DNA of 64,000 bases, taken from assembly GCA_036381495.1 (NCBI GenBank), contig DASVCS010000135.1, positions 186,001 through 250,000 of the forward strand. Direction: 5' to 3'. Position numbers and translations under genes: made by a program. How positions within the stretch are numbered: position 1 is the stretch's first letter; the number at the start of each line of letters is the position of its first letter. Under the pieces are notes generated by a model. The model did no database searches, had not been told where the DNA came from, and saw only the letters and a program-made list of their open reading frames with translations. Origin of the DNA: DASVCS01 sp036381495 (GTDB lineage: Bacteria > Gemmatimonadota > Gemmatimonadetes > Longimicrobiales > RSA9). This document shows positions 51,736-60,994 of the stretch, one piece after another.

Positions 51736-52697
51736 CGCGGTGGGCTCCTCCTCTGGTGGTCGCGGCGCTGGCGCTCACGAGTCCGGTGCCGGTTCGCGCC
51801 CAGCAGGTGGCCGCCGCGCTCTCGGCCGACACGGTCCTGGTCGGCGACGTCTTCCGTGCCGCCATCCGCGTCGAGCTGCCTCCCGGGTTCCGCGCCGTGT
51901 TCCCCGATTCCATCGAGGTCACCGGCGATGTCGAGAACGCCGGCCGGCGCATCGACACCGCCGAGGAACTGCCGGACGGCGGTCGCCGCGTCACCGCCGT
52001 CTACCCGCTGAGCGCCTGGCGGCCGGGGCCGTTCGAGCTGCCCGCCGTCCCGGTGCGCATCGAGGGACCGGACGGCGCGGATGTCCGCCGCGTCGAGTTC
52101 CGCGAGTTGATCGTGCGTTCCGTGCTCCCCTCCGACACCGCCGGCGTCGCGCCGCGGCCGCCGAAGGACGTGCTCGGCGGGACGCGCGTGCTCTGGCCGT
52201 TCCTTCTCGCGCTCCTCGCCGCCGGCGTGGCCGGCGCGGGATTGGTCCACGTCTACCGGCGCCGGCGGCCGGCACCCGTGCCGGCCGAGGCGGAACTCGC
52301 ACCGCGCGAGCGAGCGCTCGCCGCGCTCGACCACGCGCGCACGCTCGGGCTGGTCGAGGCCGGCGAGTTCAAGACCTTCTACTCGCTGGTCACGGCCGCC
52401 GTCCGGAGCTACGTCGAGGCGCTCGACCCCGCGTGGGGCGCGGATCTGACCAGCACCGAGCTGTTGGACCGGACGCGCGAGCGGATGGGCGATGCGCACC
52501 GTGGCGAGCTGGCGAGTCTGCTCGAGCGCGCGGACCTGGTCAAGTTCGCCCGGCGCCGCCCGTCCGCCGCGGAAGCGGTTGCCGTCTGGCAGGCGGCGCG
52601 CGGGTGGGTCATGGCGTTCGACCTCCCGCCCACCCCCGACGAGCAGGCCGCCGCCGAGGATGCGGCGGAACCCGAGCCGCGCGAGGAGGTCGCGTGA
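51732..52697 (+). CDS. BatD-like/DUF4381-like membrane protein
   Basis: 321 residues. A signal peptide ends near PVPVRAQ. An extracytoplasmic beta domain (AAALSADTVLVGDVFRAAIR; PDGGRRVTAVYPLSAWRPGP) is followed by one membrane helix (VLWPFLLALLAAGVAGAGLV) and a cytoplasmic helical part (LVEAGEFKTFYSLVTAAVRS). The form is that of short BatD-like proteins in MoxR operons. It may link periplasmic signals to the vWA proteins. Overlaps the DUF58 gene by four bases. Confidence 0.75.
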   Translation: MTRWAPPLVVAALALTSPVPVRAQQVAAALSADTVLVGDVFRAAIRVELPPGFRAVFPDSIEVTGDVENAGRRIDTAEELPDGGRRVTAVYPLSAWRPGPFELPAVPVRIEGPDGADVRRVEFRELIVRSVLPSDTAGVAPRPPKDVLGGTRVLWPFLLALLAAGVAGAGLVHVYRRRRPAPVPAEAELAPRERALAALDHARTLGLVEAGEFKTFYSLVTAAVRSYVEALDPAWGADLTSTELLDRTRERMGDAHRGELASLLERADLVKFARRRPSAAEAVAVWQAARGWVMAFDLPPTPDEQAAAEDAAEPEPREEVA

Positions 52698-52719
52698 AGG
52701 CCGAGCGGAGGCGGCGCCC

Positions 52720-53709
52720 GTGAGCATCGGTTTCGCGAACCCGTGGGCGTTGCTGCTCCTGCCGCTCCTCCCGGCGTACGTCCTCTACGCGCGCCGCTGG
52801 CGGCGTGAGCGGATCGCGTTCTCGCGCGCCGGCGCGCTCGCGCGCCTCGCCGCCGGCCGGACCGCGTGGATCGGACGGCTGCCGGGCTGGCTGCGTGGCA
52901 GCGCCGTCGTCGTGCTGATCATCGCGCTTGCCGCGCCCCGGACGGGCGTCTCGAGCGTCGATGTCGAGACCGAGGGGATCGCGATCATGCTCGTCCTCGA
53001 CATCTCGAGTTCGATGCTCGCCGAGGACTTCCACCCGGACAACCGTCTCACGGTCGCGAAGGAGAAGGTCGCGGACTTCGTGCGCGGCCGACGCTACGAC
53101 AGGATCGGCCTCGTCGCGTTCGCGGGCGAGGCGCTCACGCAGGTGCCGATCACCATCGACTACCCCATCCTCTACCGCGCACTTGAACAGGTCGACGTCG
53201 GCGCGCTCGAAGATGGCACGGCGATCGGGACTGCCATCGCGACGGCGGCCAACCGCCTCCGCCGCGTTCCCGGTGAGTCCCGCGTCATGATCCTCATGAC
53301 GGATGGCGAGAACAACCGGGGCGAGATCGATCCCATCACGGCGGCGAAGGCCGCCGCGGCGTTCGATGTGAAGATCTACACGATCGGCGTGGGGAGCGAA
53401 GGCGTGGCACCGATGCCGGTCGCGCGCGGACTGCTCGGCGGCTACCAGTACGCGAACCTCCCCGTCCACATCGACGAGGATCTGCTGCGCGAAGTCGCCG
53501 ACCTCACCGGCGGCCGATACTTCCGCGCAACCAACGAAGCGGCGCTGGACAGCATCTATCATCAGATAGACGATCTCGAGAAGACCGCCGTCCAGGTGAC
53601 ACGGTACGTGGACTACACGCCGCGCTACATGCCCTTCATCCTGCTCGGCGCCGCGCTCCTCGCCGCGGAATGGCTGCTCCGCGCGAGCCGCTGGGGGAGG
53701 GTGCCGTGA
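52720..53709 (+). CDS. batA: BatA, vWA-domain membrane protein
   Basis: 329 residues. Two N-terminal helices (WALLLLPLLPAYVLYA; VVVLIIALAAP) and one at the C-terminus (FILLGAALLAAEWLL) enclose a vWA domain: IAIMLVLDISSSMLAEDF with the DxSxS metal site, DRIGLVAFAGEALTQVPITI, RVMILMTDGENNRGEIDPIT. BatA and BatB form a membrane pair linked to oxidative-stress tolerance in Bacteroides. GTG 52720 is used; four-base overlap with batB. Confidence 0.93.
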   Translation: MSIGFANPWALLLLPLLPAYVLYARRWRRERIAFSRAGALARLAAGRTAWIGRLPGWLRGSAVVVLIIALAAPRTGVSSVDVETEGIAIMLVLDISSSMLAEDFHPDNRLTVAKEKVADFVRGRRYDRIGLVAFAGEALTQVPITIDYPILYRALEQVDVGALEDGTAIGTAIATAANRLRRVPGESRVMILMTDGENNRGEIDPITAAKAAAAFDVKIYTIGVGSEGVAPMPVARGLLGGYQYANLPVHIDEDLLREVADLTGGRYFRATNEAALDSIYHQIDDLEKTAVQVTRYVDYTPRYMPFILLGAALLAAEWLLRASRWGRVP

Positions 53710-54773
53710 GCTTCGCGCGGCCCGACCTGCTCTGGCTCGCGCTCGCGCTCCCGGCCGTCGTGGCGGCCGGCGTCTACGGCTACGTCCGGCGCCGCCGGCG
53801 CGTGGCGCGGCTGCTCGGCGAGGCGCACCTCGTCCGGCGCCTCGGCGCGGGCGATCTGGCGCGCTTCCCCACGCACCGGCTGGTTCTCGTCGCGCTGGCC
53901 GCGCTCTCGCTCGGCATCGCCGCCGCCGGGCCGCAGTGGGGATTCCGCACCGTCGAGACGCGGACGCGCTCGAGGGACCTCGTGCTCGCCCTCGATGTCT
54001 CGAAATCGATGCTCGCCGAGGATGTCACGCCCGACCGACTCGAACGCGAGCGGCTCTTCGCCCGGCGGTTGTTCCGCGAACTCGGCGGCGACCGCATCGG
54101 CCTGGTCGCCTTCGCCGGCCGCGCGTACGTGCTCTCGCCGTTGACCGTGGACCACGGCGCGTTGCAACTTTACCTGGACGCGCTCGACCCGGAAATCGTC
54201 AGTCAGGGCGGCTCATCGCTCGCCGCGGCGTTGTCCCAGGCCACGGACCTGGTGCGCGGTGAGCCCGAGGCGCCCCGCACCGACCGGGCGATCATCCTCG
54301 TCACGGACGGGGAGGCGCTCGAAGATGAGGGCGCCGTGATCGAGGCGGCGCAGCGCGCCGCGGCTGCGGGGGTGGTCGTCCACACCGTCGGCATCGGGAC
54401 GGCCGAAGGCGCGCCCGTCCCCGAGACCGACCCCGTGACCCAGCGCATCCAGGGGTACAAGCGTGACCCCACGACCGGCGAAATCGTAGTCTCGCGGCGC
54501 AACGACGCGCTGCTCGCGCGCGTCGCGAGGGAGACGGGCGGGCGCTACATCCGCCTGGACCGGGCCGGCGCGACCGATGCGTTGGTTGCGGCCCTCTCCG
54601 GGATGGATCGAACCGAGGCGACGGGCGGCCGGCGCGTCGAGCCGCGCGAGCGGTTCGCCTGGTTCGTCGCCGCGGCGCTCGCGCTCCTCGCCCTCGACGC
54701 AGTGCTCGAACGCAGGCACGGCGCGGCGCGCCGGGAGCACCGCGCCGCGGCCGCGGAACTACAGGAGGCCTGA
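53706..54773 (+). CDS. batB: BatB, vWA-domain membrane protein
   Basis: 355 residues, same plan as BatA: two N-terminal helices, vWA domain with DLVLALDVSKSMLAEDVTPD, GDRIGLVAFAGRAYVLSPLT and AIILVTDGEALEDEGAVIEA, and a C-terminal helix (WFVAAALALLALDAVL). GTG 53706 overlaps the batA stop (GTGA). It is a paralogue of BatA; batC follows after two bases. Confidence 0.93.
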   Translation: MSFARPDLLWLALALPAVVAAGVYGYVRRRRRVARLLGEAHLVRRLGAGDLARFPTHRLVLVALAALSLGIAAAGPQWGFRTVETRTRSRDLVLALDVSKSMLAEDVTPDRLERERLFARRLFRELGGDRIGLVAFAGRAYVLSPLTVDHGALQLYLDALDPEIVSQGGSSLAAALSQATDLVRGEPEAPRTDRAIILVTDGEALEDEGAVIEAAQRAAAAGVVVHTVGIGTAEGAPVPETDPVTQRIQGYKRDPTTGEIVVSRRNDALLARVARETGGRYIRLDRAGATDALVAALSGMDRTEATGGRRVEPRERFAWFVAAALALLALDAVLERRHGAARREHRAAAAELQEA

Positions 54774-54775
54774 GC

Positions 54776-55486
54776 ATGCGCAGATCCTGGGTCCTGATCG
54801 CGATCGCCGCCTTCGTGGCGTTCGGCATCGGCGATCTCGAGCGCGGCAACCGGGCGTACCGGGAAGGTCGCTACGCCGAGGCGGTCGAGGCGTACCGCGC
54901 GGCGCTGAGCGACGGCGAGAGCTCTCCGGAGCTGCACTACAATCTGGGGACCGCGTTGCTGCGATTGGGTCGGTACGCAGAGGCCGAGAAGCACCTGCGC
55001 GAGGCGCTCGCCTCCGTCGAGCCCGACACCCGGGAACGAACCCATTACAACCTCGGCAGCCGCTTCCTCGGCGAGGCGCGGGCCGCCGCGGATCCGCGCG
55101 CCCGCGCACAACTGCTCGACGCCGCAATCGAGGCCTACCGCCGCGCATTGCGCGTCGCGCCCGCTGATATGGATGCCAAGTGGAACTACGAGCTCGCGTT
55201 GCGCGAGAAGCAGAACACGCCCTCGCCGCAGCAGGGCGGCTCCGGCGATCCTCGTGGCGCGCCGCAGAACCGGCAGGGCCCGCCGTCCGGCGGAGCAAAC
55301 GCGCCGCCACGCACCGGCGGCGCGTCCGGCGATGAGCAGGCCCAGCGCGACCCGCGCGGCGCGGGCACACTGAGCCGTGAACAGGCGGCGCGCATCCTGA
55401 GCGCGGTCGAACAGGACGAGCGCGAGCTCTATCGCGAGAAGCTGCGCAAGGGGCGGCGCGACACGCCGGTCGCCCGGGATTGGTGA
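54776..55486 (+). CDS. batC: BatC, TPR protein
   Basis: 236 residues. An N-terminal hydrophobic stretch (SWVLIAIAAFVAFGIGD) leads to three TPR-like units (NRAYREGRYAEAVEAYRAAL; HYNLGTALLRLGRYAEAEKH; LLDAAIEAYRRALRVAPADM). A Pro/Gly/Gln/Asn-rich linker (about 150-200) then a conserved tail (LSREQAARILSAVEQDEREL) complete it, the usual BatC form. TPRs bind the other Bat proteins. Stop overlaps the next start. Confidence 0.9.
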   Translation: MRRSWVLIAIAAFVAFGIGDLERGNRAYREGRYAEAVEAYRAALSDGESSPELHYNLGTALLRLGRYAEAEKHLREALASVEPDTRERTHYNLGSRFLGEARAAADPRARAQLLDAAIEAYRRALRVAPADMDAKWNYELALREKQNTPSPQQGGSGDPRGAPQNRQGPPSGGANAPPRTGGASGDEQAQRDPRGAGTLSREQAARILSAVEQDERELYREKLRKGRRDTPVARDW

Positions 55487-57987
55487 TGCCCGGAGCGGCT
55501 CTCCTCCTCGCGCTCGTCGCGGCCGCCGGAGCCGGGCGCCAGGAGGCGCCGCGCGTGTGGGCGACGCTCTCCGAGCAGTCCATTCCGGTCGGCAACACCG
55601 TCGTCCTCGAGCTCAACGTCCAGACGCAGGGGCCGGCGCCCGACGAGATCACGTTGCCGCGTTTGCCCTCGGCGCTCGAAGTGGTGGGGACGCGCGATTA
55701 TTCGCAGTTCCAGTTCTCGCTGCCAGGCGGACGCAGCCGCCTGGTCCGCCGTGAGATCGTGCTCCGCGCCGATGCCGCCGGCCACTACCGCATCCCGCCG
55801 ATCACGGTCCGGATCGAAGGGCGGCGTTATCAGACCCAAGCGCTCGCGCTGACCGTCACCGCCGCATCCGGCGGTGCGGGCGGCGCCGCTCGCCCGGGCG
55901 CGGCCGTCGCCCGGCCGCCGCGCTCGGGCGGCTTCGCGCGTGGCCCCGAGGACGAGGTCCTCTTCCGCGCCGAGCTCACGCCGGACACCGCGTACGTCGG
56001 CCAGCAGGTCACGCTCGACGCGGAGGTCATGATCTCCGAAGATGCGCAGTTCCGGCTCCGCGGCGCGCCCGAATACCTGCCGCCGACCGCATCCGGATTC
56101 TGGGTCCGGGACCTCCCCTGGCGCCGCCCGAGCGAGTCGGTGATCACCGGGGGCAGGATCTATCGCACACGCGGCTTCTCGCGCGCGTACTTCCCGCTCG
56201 CACCCGGCCACTACACCCTGCCGCCGGCCGAACTCCACTACGAGAGTCGCCGCAGCTTCTTCTACTCGCCACAGGAACACCGGCTGACGACGGATTCACT
56301 GCGTCTGGTCGTACTGCCGATCCCCGAGGCGGGCAGGCCGGCGTCGTTCACGGGCGCCGTCGGTCGCTACGAGGTGCGCGCCCGTCTCGAACCGACGGAG
56401 GTGCCGGCGGGCGAGGCGGTTGCACTGACCCTCGAGATCGAGGGGGAGGGCAACATCAAGGCGATCCCCGCGCCCACACTCCCGGCGCTGGACGGCGTCG
56501 AGGTCCACCCGCCCAGCGAGGATGCCGACGTCCGGGACGTCGGCTCCGTCGTGACCGGCACCAAGCGCTTCACGTGGATCCTGATCCCGCGGCGGCCCGG
56601 GCGAATCGAGCTGCCCGCCATCGAGTACGCCTATTTCGATCCGGACCGCGCGGCGTTCGAGGTCGCCCGAGCCGAGCCGCTCGTGCTGCGCGTGCGCGCC
56701 GGGAACGGCGTGGTGGCGGCGACGCCGCCGCCCGACCGACTGCGGTACCTGAAACCGGCGCCCGCCGGCGCCTCCGCGCTCCGATGGGTTCGGTCGCCCG
56801 TTTTCGCGGCGGCGCAACTCCTCCCGCTCCTCGCCCTGCTCGGCAGCGTGCTGTGGCGCCGGCGCCGGCGGCGCCCGCCGACGCCCTCCGGCCGCCAGAT
56901 ACGCCGCCGGCGCCGCGAGGCGCTCGACGCACTGCGCGCGCGCGTCGCATCGGACGACTTCTTCCGCGATCTCGACGACCTCGTGCGCGACGGGCTCGCC
57001 GAGCGACTCGGCGTGCCATCGCTGCGGAAAGCCGATCCCGCTGCGCTCGCCGCGGCGCTCGAAGCCCACGGCGTCTCGCGCGGCACCGCTCGGGCGCTTG
57101 CTTCACTCCTCGAGCGCAGCGCGCAGTCGCGTTACGCGCCCACACCCCCCGGCGCGGCGGCCCGGACGGCGCTCCTCGAAGAGGCGGGCCGGCTCCTCGA
57201 TGCCGCGGACCGTGAGGGCGAGCGCCCCCGACGCGCGGCCGCGACGACCGGCATCCTGCTCCTCCTCGCATTCGCTCTCCACGCTCCGCGCGCCGCGGCC
57301 GCGGCGGGTGCGCAAGAGAGCGCGCCGCAGGACTTCACTCGCGCCACCGAGCTCTACGATAACGGCGACTACGCCGGCGCGGTCCGCGAGTTCACCGCCT
57401 TCGTCCAGGCGCACCCGCTCGATCCGCACGGGTGGTACAACCTCGGCAACGCCTACTTCGAAAACGACGAGCGCGGCCGCGCCATCTGGGCGTGGCTCCG
57501 CGCGCGCAACCTCGCGCCGCGCGACCGCGACGTTCGGTACAATCTCGAACACGCCGACGTCGACCCCGCACTGCTGGAACGGACCGCGGCCGCCCTCCCC
57601 CTCACGGCCGACGAACTGCTCCTGGCGGCCAGCATCGCCTGGTTGGTCGCGGCAGCGGGCGCGGGCTGGTACTTCCGTCGCCGCCGACCCGCCGCCGCAC
57701 TCGTCGGCGCCGCCGGCCTCGCCCTCGCGCTCGCCCTCCTCGCCGCCTGGGCACGCCCTCGATTCGGTGAGGCCGTCGGCATCGTCCTCCCCGCGGAGGC
57801 CACGCTCCGGGCCGCGCCCACCGCTCGAGCCGATCCGCTCGGCCAACTCGCCGCCGGCGCCGGCGTCCAGATCGTCGAAGAGCGCGCGGACGGCTGGCTC
57901 CGCATCCGCACCCGCGATGACGGCGAAGGATGGATCGAGGGAGGACAGGTCGGACGCCTGCGAGGCCACACCCCGCCGGTGCCGTAG
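55486..57987 (+). CDS. BatD-BatE fusion protein
   Basis: 833 residues. Residues 1-20 are a signal peptide. BatD-type beta domains follow (about 20-430: VWATLSEQSIPVGNTVVLEL; DTAYVGQQVTLDAEVMISED; PTEVPAGEAVALTLEIEGEG), a membrane helix near 445 and a cytoplasmic helical part. Another hydrophobic segment (ILLLLAFALHAP, about 590) precedes a TPR part (TRATELYDNGDYAGAVREFT; WYNLGNAYFENDERGRAIWA), two more helices and an SH3-like end (QIVEERADGWLRIRTRDDGE), which is BatE. batD and batE are separate genes in many genomes. Confidence 0.85.
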   Translation: MPGAALLLALVAAAGAGRQEAPRVWATLSEQSIPVGNTVVLELNVQTQGPAPDEITLPRLPSALEVVGTRDYSQFQFSLPGGRSRLVRREIVLRADAAGHYRIPPITVRIEGRRYQTQALALTVTAASGGAGGAARPGAAVARPPRSGGFARGPEDEVLFRAELTPDTAYVGQQVTLDAEVMISEDAQFRLRGAPEYLPPTASGFWVRDLPWRRPSESVITGGRIYRTRGFSRAYFPLAPGHYTLPPAELHYESRRSFFYSPQEHRLTTDSLRLVVLPIPEAGRPASFTGAVGRYEVRARLEPTEVPAGEAVALTLEIEGEGNIKAIPAPTLPALDGVEVHPPSEDADVRDVGSVVTGTKRFTWILIPRRPGRIELPAIEYAYFDPDRAAFEVARAEPLVLRVRAGNGVVAATPPPDRLRYLKPAPAGASALRWVRSPVFAAAQLLPLLALLGSVLWRRRRRRPPTPSGRQIRRRRREALDALRARVASDDFFRDLDDLVRDGLAERLGVPSLRKADPAALAAALEAHGVSRGTARALASLLERSAQSRYAPTPPGAAARTALLEEAGRLLDAADREGERPRRAAATTGILLLLAFALHAPRAAAAAGAQESAPQDFTRATELYDNGDYAGAVREFTAFVQAHPLDPHGWYNLGNAYFENDERGRAIWAWLRARNLAPRDRDVRYNLEHADVDPALLERTAAALPLTADELLLAASIAWLVAAAGAGWYFRRRRPAAALVGAAGLALALALLAAWARPRFGEAVGIVLPAEATLRAAPTARADPLGQLAAGAGVQIVEERADGWLRIRTRDDGEGWIEGGQVGRLRGHTPPVP

Positions 57988-58159
57988 CGGCCGCCCGAGG
58001 GCCGGCATCCGGCGCCGGACCCGCCGCACACACGGTGCGGGCCGCAACGGGACGCGGCAGCCGCTCTACAGCAGGTGTCGCATCATTTCGGAGTCGAACG
58101 CGCGCGCGGTACGGGCGCAGCGAACTCCCACGCGGCTCCGAACCCGCGGGCGAACCGCG

Positions 58160-58702
58160 CTAATTCGCGATCGCTGACGCGACGGCCGCCGTCACCGTCC
58201 CCTGCCCGACCACGAACCCGATCAGGATACCGTCGCCGTCCGTCGCGAAACCGAGAGCCAACGCCCCCGCCACACCGCCCAGCACCCCGACACCCCCCGC
58301 CGCCCAGCTCGTGCCGACGGTCAGGTCATCCCCGCCCGGGCCCGCCAGCCACACCCCCGTCGCACTCCCCAGTGCGCCACCCAGGACACCGAAGATCGCG
58401 GCACTGATCAGGCCGGGATCATCACCACCGCCCCAGCCGAGTTGCTCGCCCACGAGAGCCCCCGCCACCGTTCCTGCCGCCGAGCCCAGCGTGGCCGGCA
58501 GCACGAGCCGCGAGAACGTGGCTCGATCGTCCCGCGCACGTTCACGATCCACGGCCGTCTCCCGACTGTCCGGCTGGACGGCCGCCTGCCGCGCCAGACC
58601 CGGATGCGCCGCAATCAGCACGGCGGACAGCGCGACCCCGCATGCGACCGACCAACGCCGCCGGCGGACGCTCCACCCCCTTCCCGCGTAGCACCGTCCC
58701 AT
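58160..58702 (-). CDS. Hypothetical Gly/Ala-rich membrane protein
   Basis: 180 residues from ATG 58702. An N-terminal helix (VACGVALSAVLIAAHPGLA) is followed by a polar stretch and three Gly/Ala-rich helices with GxxxG-type repeats (LPATLGSAAGTVAGALVGEQ; ISAAIFGVLGGALGSATGVW; GVGVLGGVAGALALGFATDG). It resembles glycine-zipper membrane proteins, without a defined family. It is convergent with the Bat operon. Function unknown. Confidence 0.6.
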   Translation of the reverse strand: MGRCYAGRGWSVRRRRWSVACGVALSAVLIAAHPGLARQAAVQPDSRETAVDRERARDDRATFSRLVLPATLGSAAGTVAGALVGEQLGWGGGDDPGLISAAIFGVLGGALGSATGVWLAGPGGDDLTVGTSWAAGGVGVLGGVAGALALGFATDGDGILIGFVVGQGTVTAAVASAIAN

Positions 58703-58997
58703 GACGCACGCTCCCCACGCCCCGAACAGGGCGGCACCAATGTGTGTAGATCCGTGTCGTGCACCCGCGGGCGACACGGCGCCCTCCCGAAACCGAGCGG
58801 GGCGATCCCCGCCGCCCGCGGCTACGCCGAAGCTAATGCGCAAGGCACGGCGGCTCAACGATTTCGTTCGATAGACTCGGGCCCGGCCACACCCCTCGGG
58901 CCAGGCGCGCCACCGGCGCACCCCCTGCGCGTGCCGGTCCCGCGCAGGACCCGCCCGGGTGCCGTGCACCGGGTCCACGGGCGCGCGTCCTCGGCGA
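58703..58997. other. Intergenic region, rex side, without a gene
   Basis: Together with the rex promoter this forms a 373-base gap (58703-59075) between a divergent hypothetical gene and rex. No gene is supported in it; openings are Arg/Pro-rich chance frames. The only clear elements are the promoter and operator at 58998-59047. Confidence 0.4.
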
Positions 58998-59047
58998 TTG
59001 ACGCCGCACCGCCCCCGCCGTACCTTGATTTGTGAACGGTTTCACAA
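58998..59047 (+). promoter_or_regulatory. rex promoter with perfect Rex operator
   Basis: TTGACG (58998-59003), exactly 17 bases, TACCTT (59021-59026). The operator TTGTGAACGGTTTCACAA (59030-59047) is a perfect match to the Rex consensus TTGTGAA, four bases, TTCACAA, and covers the expected start site. NADH-free Rex would repress its own gene and any cotranscribed genes. Confidence 0.9.
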
Positions 59048-59075
59048 GGGGCCTCACCGCGTTGCCGACACCAGC

Positions 59076-59735
59076 ATGACGAAGAAGATCTCCGAGTCCA
59101 CGGTCGGGCGGCTCTCGCTGTATCTGCGCGTGCTGGTCGACCTCGAGGCGCGCGGTGTCGCGACCGTATCGAGCGAGGAACTGGCGCGGCGCGGGGGGAC
59201 CACCGCGGCGCAGGTGCGGAAGGACCTTTCGTTCTTCGGTACGTTCGGCAAGCGGGGGCTGGGATACGTGGTGGGCGAGTTGGTCGCGGAGTTGCGGTCG
59301 ATTCTGGGGTTGGAGCGGTCGTGGCGGGTGGCGCTGGTGGGGGCGGGGAGGATCGGTGCGGCGCTGTACGGCTACCAGGACTTCCGGCGGCAGGGCTTCT
59401 TCATTCGGGAGGTGTTCGATTCCGACCCGCAGAAGGTCGGCCAGCGCTGGGACGGGCTCGAGGTCCGGTCGGATCGGGAGCTGGAGGACGTGCTGCGGCA
59501 GGGGGGGATCGAGATCGTGATCGTGGCGGTCCCGGCGGATGCCGCGCAGCGTGTGGTGGACCGCGTGGTCCAGGCGGGGGTACGGGGGATCCTGAACTTC
59601 GCCCCGACGCAGTTGCGGGTGCCTCCGGGCGTGGCCTTGAAGAACGTGAACATGGCGGTGGAGATGGAAGGGTTGTCGTACGCGTTGTCGAATGGTGGCG
59701 GGACGCGGCGCGCGGCGTCCGCGGAGCGTCGGTAG
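59076..59735 (+). CDS. rex: Redox-sensing transcriptional repressor Rex
   Basis: 219 residues. The N-terminal winged helix (about 1-80) shows RLSLYLRVLVDLEARGVATV, SSEELARRGGTTAAQVRKDL and SFFGTFGKRGLGY. The C-terminal Rossmann domain has the cofactor loop VALVGAGRIGAALYGYQDFR and the family segment FDSDPQKVGQRWDGL. Rex leaves DNA when NADH rises. A perfect Rex site overlaps its promoter. The arginine deiminase gene starts 14 bases later, so it is likely under the same control. Confidence 0.96.
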   Translation: MTKKISESTVGRLSLYLRVLVDLEARGVATVSSEELARRGGTTAAQVRKDLSFFGTFGKRGLGYVVGELVAELRSILGLERSWRVALVGAGRIGAALYGYQDFRRQGFFIREVFDSDPQKVGQRWDGLEVRSDRELEDVLRQGGIEIVIVAVPADAAQRVVDRVVQAGVRGILNFAPTQLRVPPGVALKNVNMAVEMEGLSYALSNGGGTRRAASAERR

Positions 59736-59749
59736 GAGGCGGGGCGGCG

Positions 59750-60994
59750 ATGTCTTCCCGGAAGGTTCGCGTGACATCGGAGGTCGGTCCGCTCCAGGCG
59801 GTCGTCTGCCACACGCCGGGTCCGGAGCTGCTCGCGGTGACGCCGAGCACGCGGGAGGACTTTCTCTACGACGACATCATCGACCTCGAGCAGGCGCGGC
59901 GGGAGCATCACCGGTTCAAGGCGATCCTCTCGCGGTTCGCGGAGGTCTTCGAGGTTCGCGAACTGCTCGAAGAGATCGTGGACCAGCCGGAAGTCCGGCC
60001 GTTCCTGATCGAGCGCGTCATGGACGTGGCACGGTCGGAGCCGCTGGCGCGCCACCTCCTCGAGATCCCGGCGGCGGAGCTGGTGGGGCTGTTCATCGAG
60101 GGGCGCGAGGTCGAGGAAGGACCGCTCCAGCAGTTGTTGAACGTCGAGAGCTACGAGTTGCCGCCACTGCCGAACCTCTTCTTCACGCGTGATGCGGCGA
60201 TGGTCGTCGGCGAGGGCGCCATCATCGGGTCGATGAAGTACAACGTGCGGTGGACCGAGGAGATCCTGATGAAGGCGCTCTTCACGTACCACCCGCTGTT
60301 GGCGAACGCAGGATTGATCTACGACGGCAGCGAGGAGCGACGCGCGGGGTACACCATCGAGGGCGGTGACGTCCACATCCTGCGGCCGGACCTGGTACTG
60401 CTCGGGCTGTCGCAGCGCTCGAGCCCGGGCGCGTTCGACACCATCGCGGACAATCTCGTGCGGCAGGTCGGCATCGAGGACATCCTGGTCGTGATCCTGC
60501 CGACCGACCGGGCGATGATCCACCTGGACATGATCTTCACGATGGTGGATCGGGAGCACTGCGTCATCTTCCCGCCGAGCTTCGTGGGCCCCGACCGCTG
60601 TGCCGTGTTGCACTACCACAAGGGGAAGCGCGGGATGCGCGAGATGCCGAACCTCTTCGCCGCACTCCGCGAGGTCGGGCTCCCGCTCGAACCGATCTTC
60701 TGCGGCGGCGACCGCCGGGCCTTCCAGGAACGCGAGCAGTGGTCGAGCGGCTGCAACTTCGTGGCGGTGCGGCCGGGGGTGATCCTGGGATACTCGCGCA
60801 ACGAACACACGTACGTCGAGCTCGAACGCGAGGCCGGCTACCGCATCATCGATGCGATCGACTTCCTGACGGGCGAGACGGAGCTCGCCGACGACGAGAA
60901 GGCCGCGATCCTGTTCGAAGGCGGTGAACTCGTTCGCGGCGGCGGCGGCAGCCGGTGCATGACCATGCCGGTCCGGCGGGAGGACGTGTGGTAG
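59750..60994 (+). CDS. arcA: Arginine deiminase
   Basis: 414 residues, the usual length. Family features: EVGPLQAVVCHTPGPELLAV, PPLPNLFFTRDAAMVVG, the EGGDVHIL motif with a catalytic Glu/Asp pair, and the C-terminal GGGSRCMTMPVRRED with the catalytic Cys near 403. It converts arginine to citrulline and ammonia, the first step of the ATP-yielding ADI pathway. Ornithine carbamoyltransferase and carbamate kinase are not in the window. Location after rex suggests induction at high NADH, as in oxygen limitation. Confidence 0.95.
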   Translation: MSSRKVRVTSEVGPLQAVVCHTPGPELLAVTPSTREDFLYDDIIDLEQARREHHRFKAILSRFAEVFEVRELLEEIVDQPEVRPFLIERVMDVARSEPLARHLLEIPAAELVGLFIEGREVEEGPLQQLLNVESYELPPLPNLFFTRDAAMVVGEGAIIGSMKYNVRWTEEILMKALFTYHPLLANAGLIYDGSEERRAGYTIEGGDVHILRPDLVLLGLSQRSSPGAFDTIADNLVRQVGIEDILVVILPTDRAMIHLDMIFTMVDREHCVIFPPSFVGPDRCAVLHYHKGKRGMREMPNLFAALREVGLPLEPIFCGGDRRAFQEREQWSSGCNFVAVRPGVILGYSRNEHTYVELEREAGYRIIDAIDFLTGETELADDEKAAILFEGGELVRGGGGSRCMTMPVRREDVW

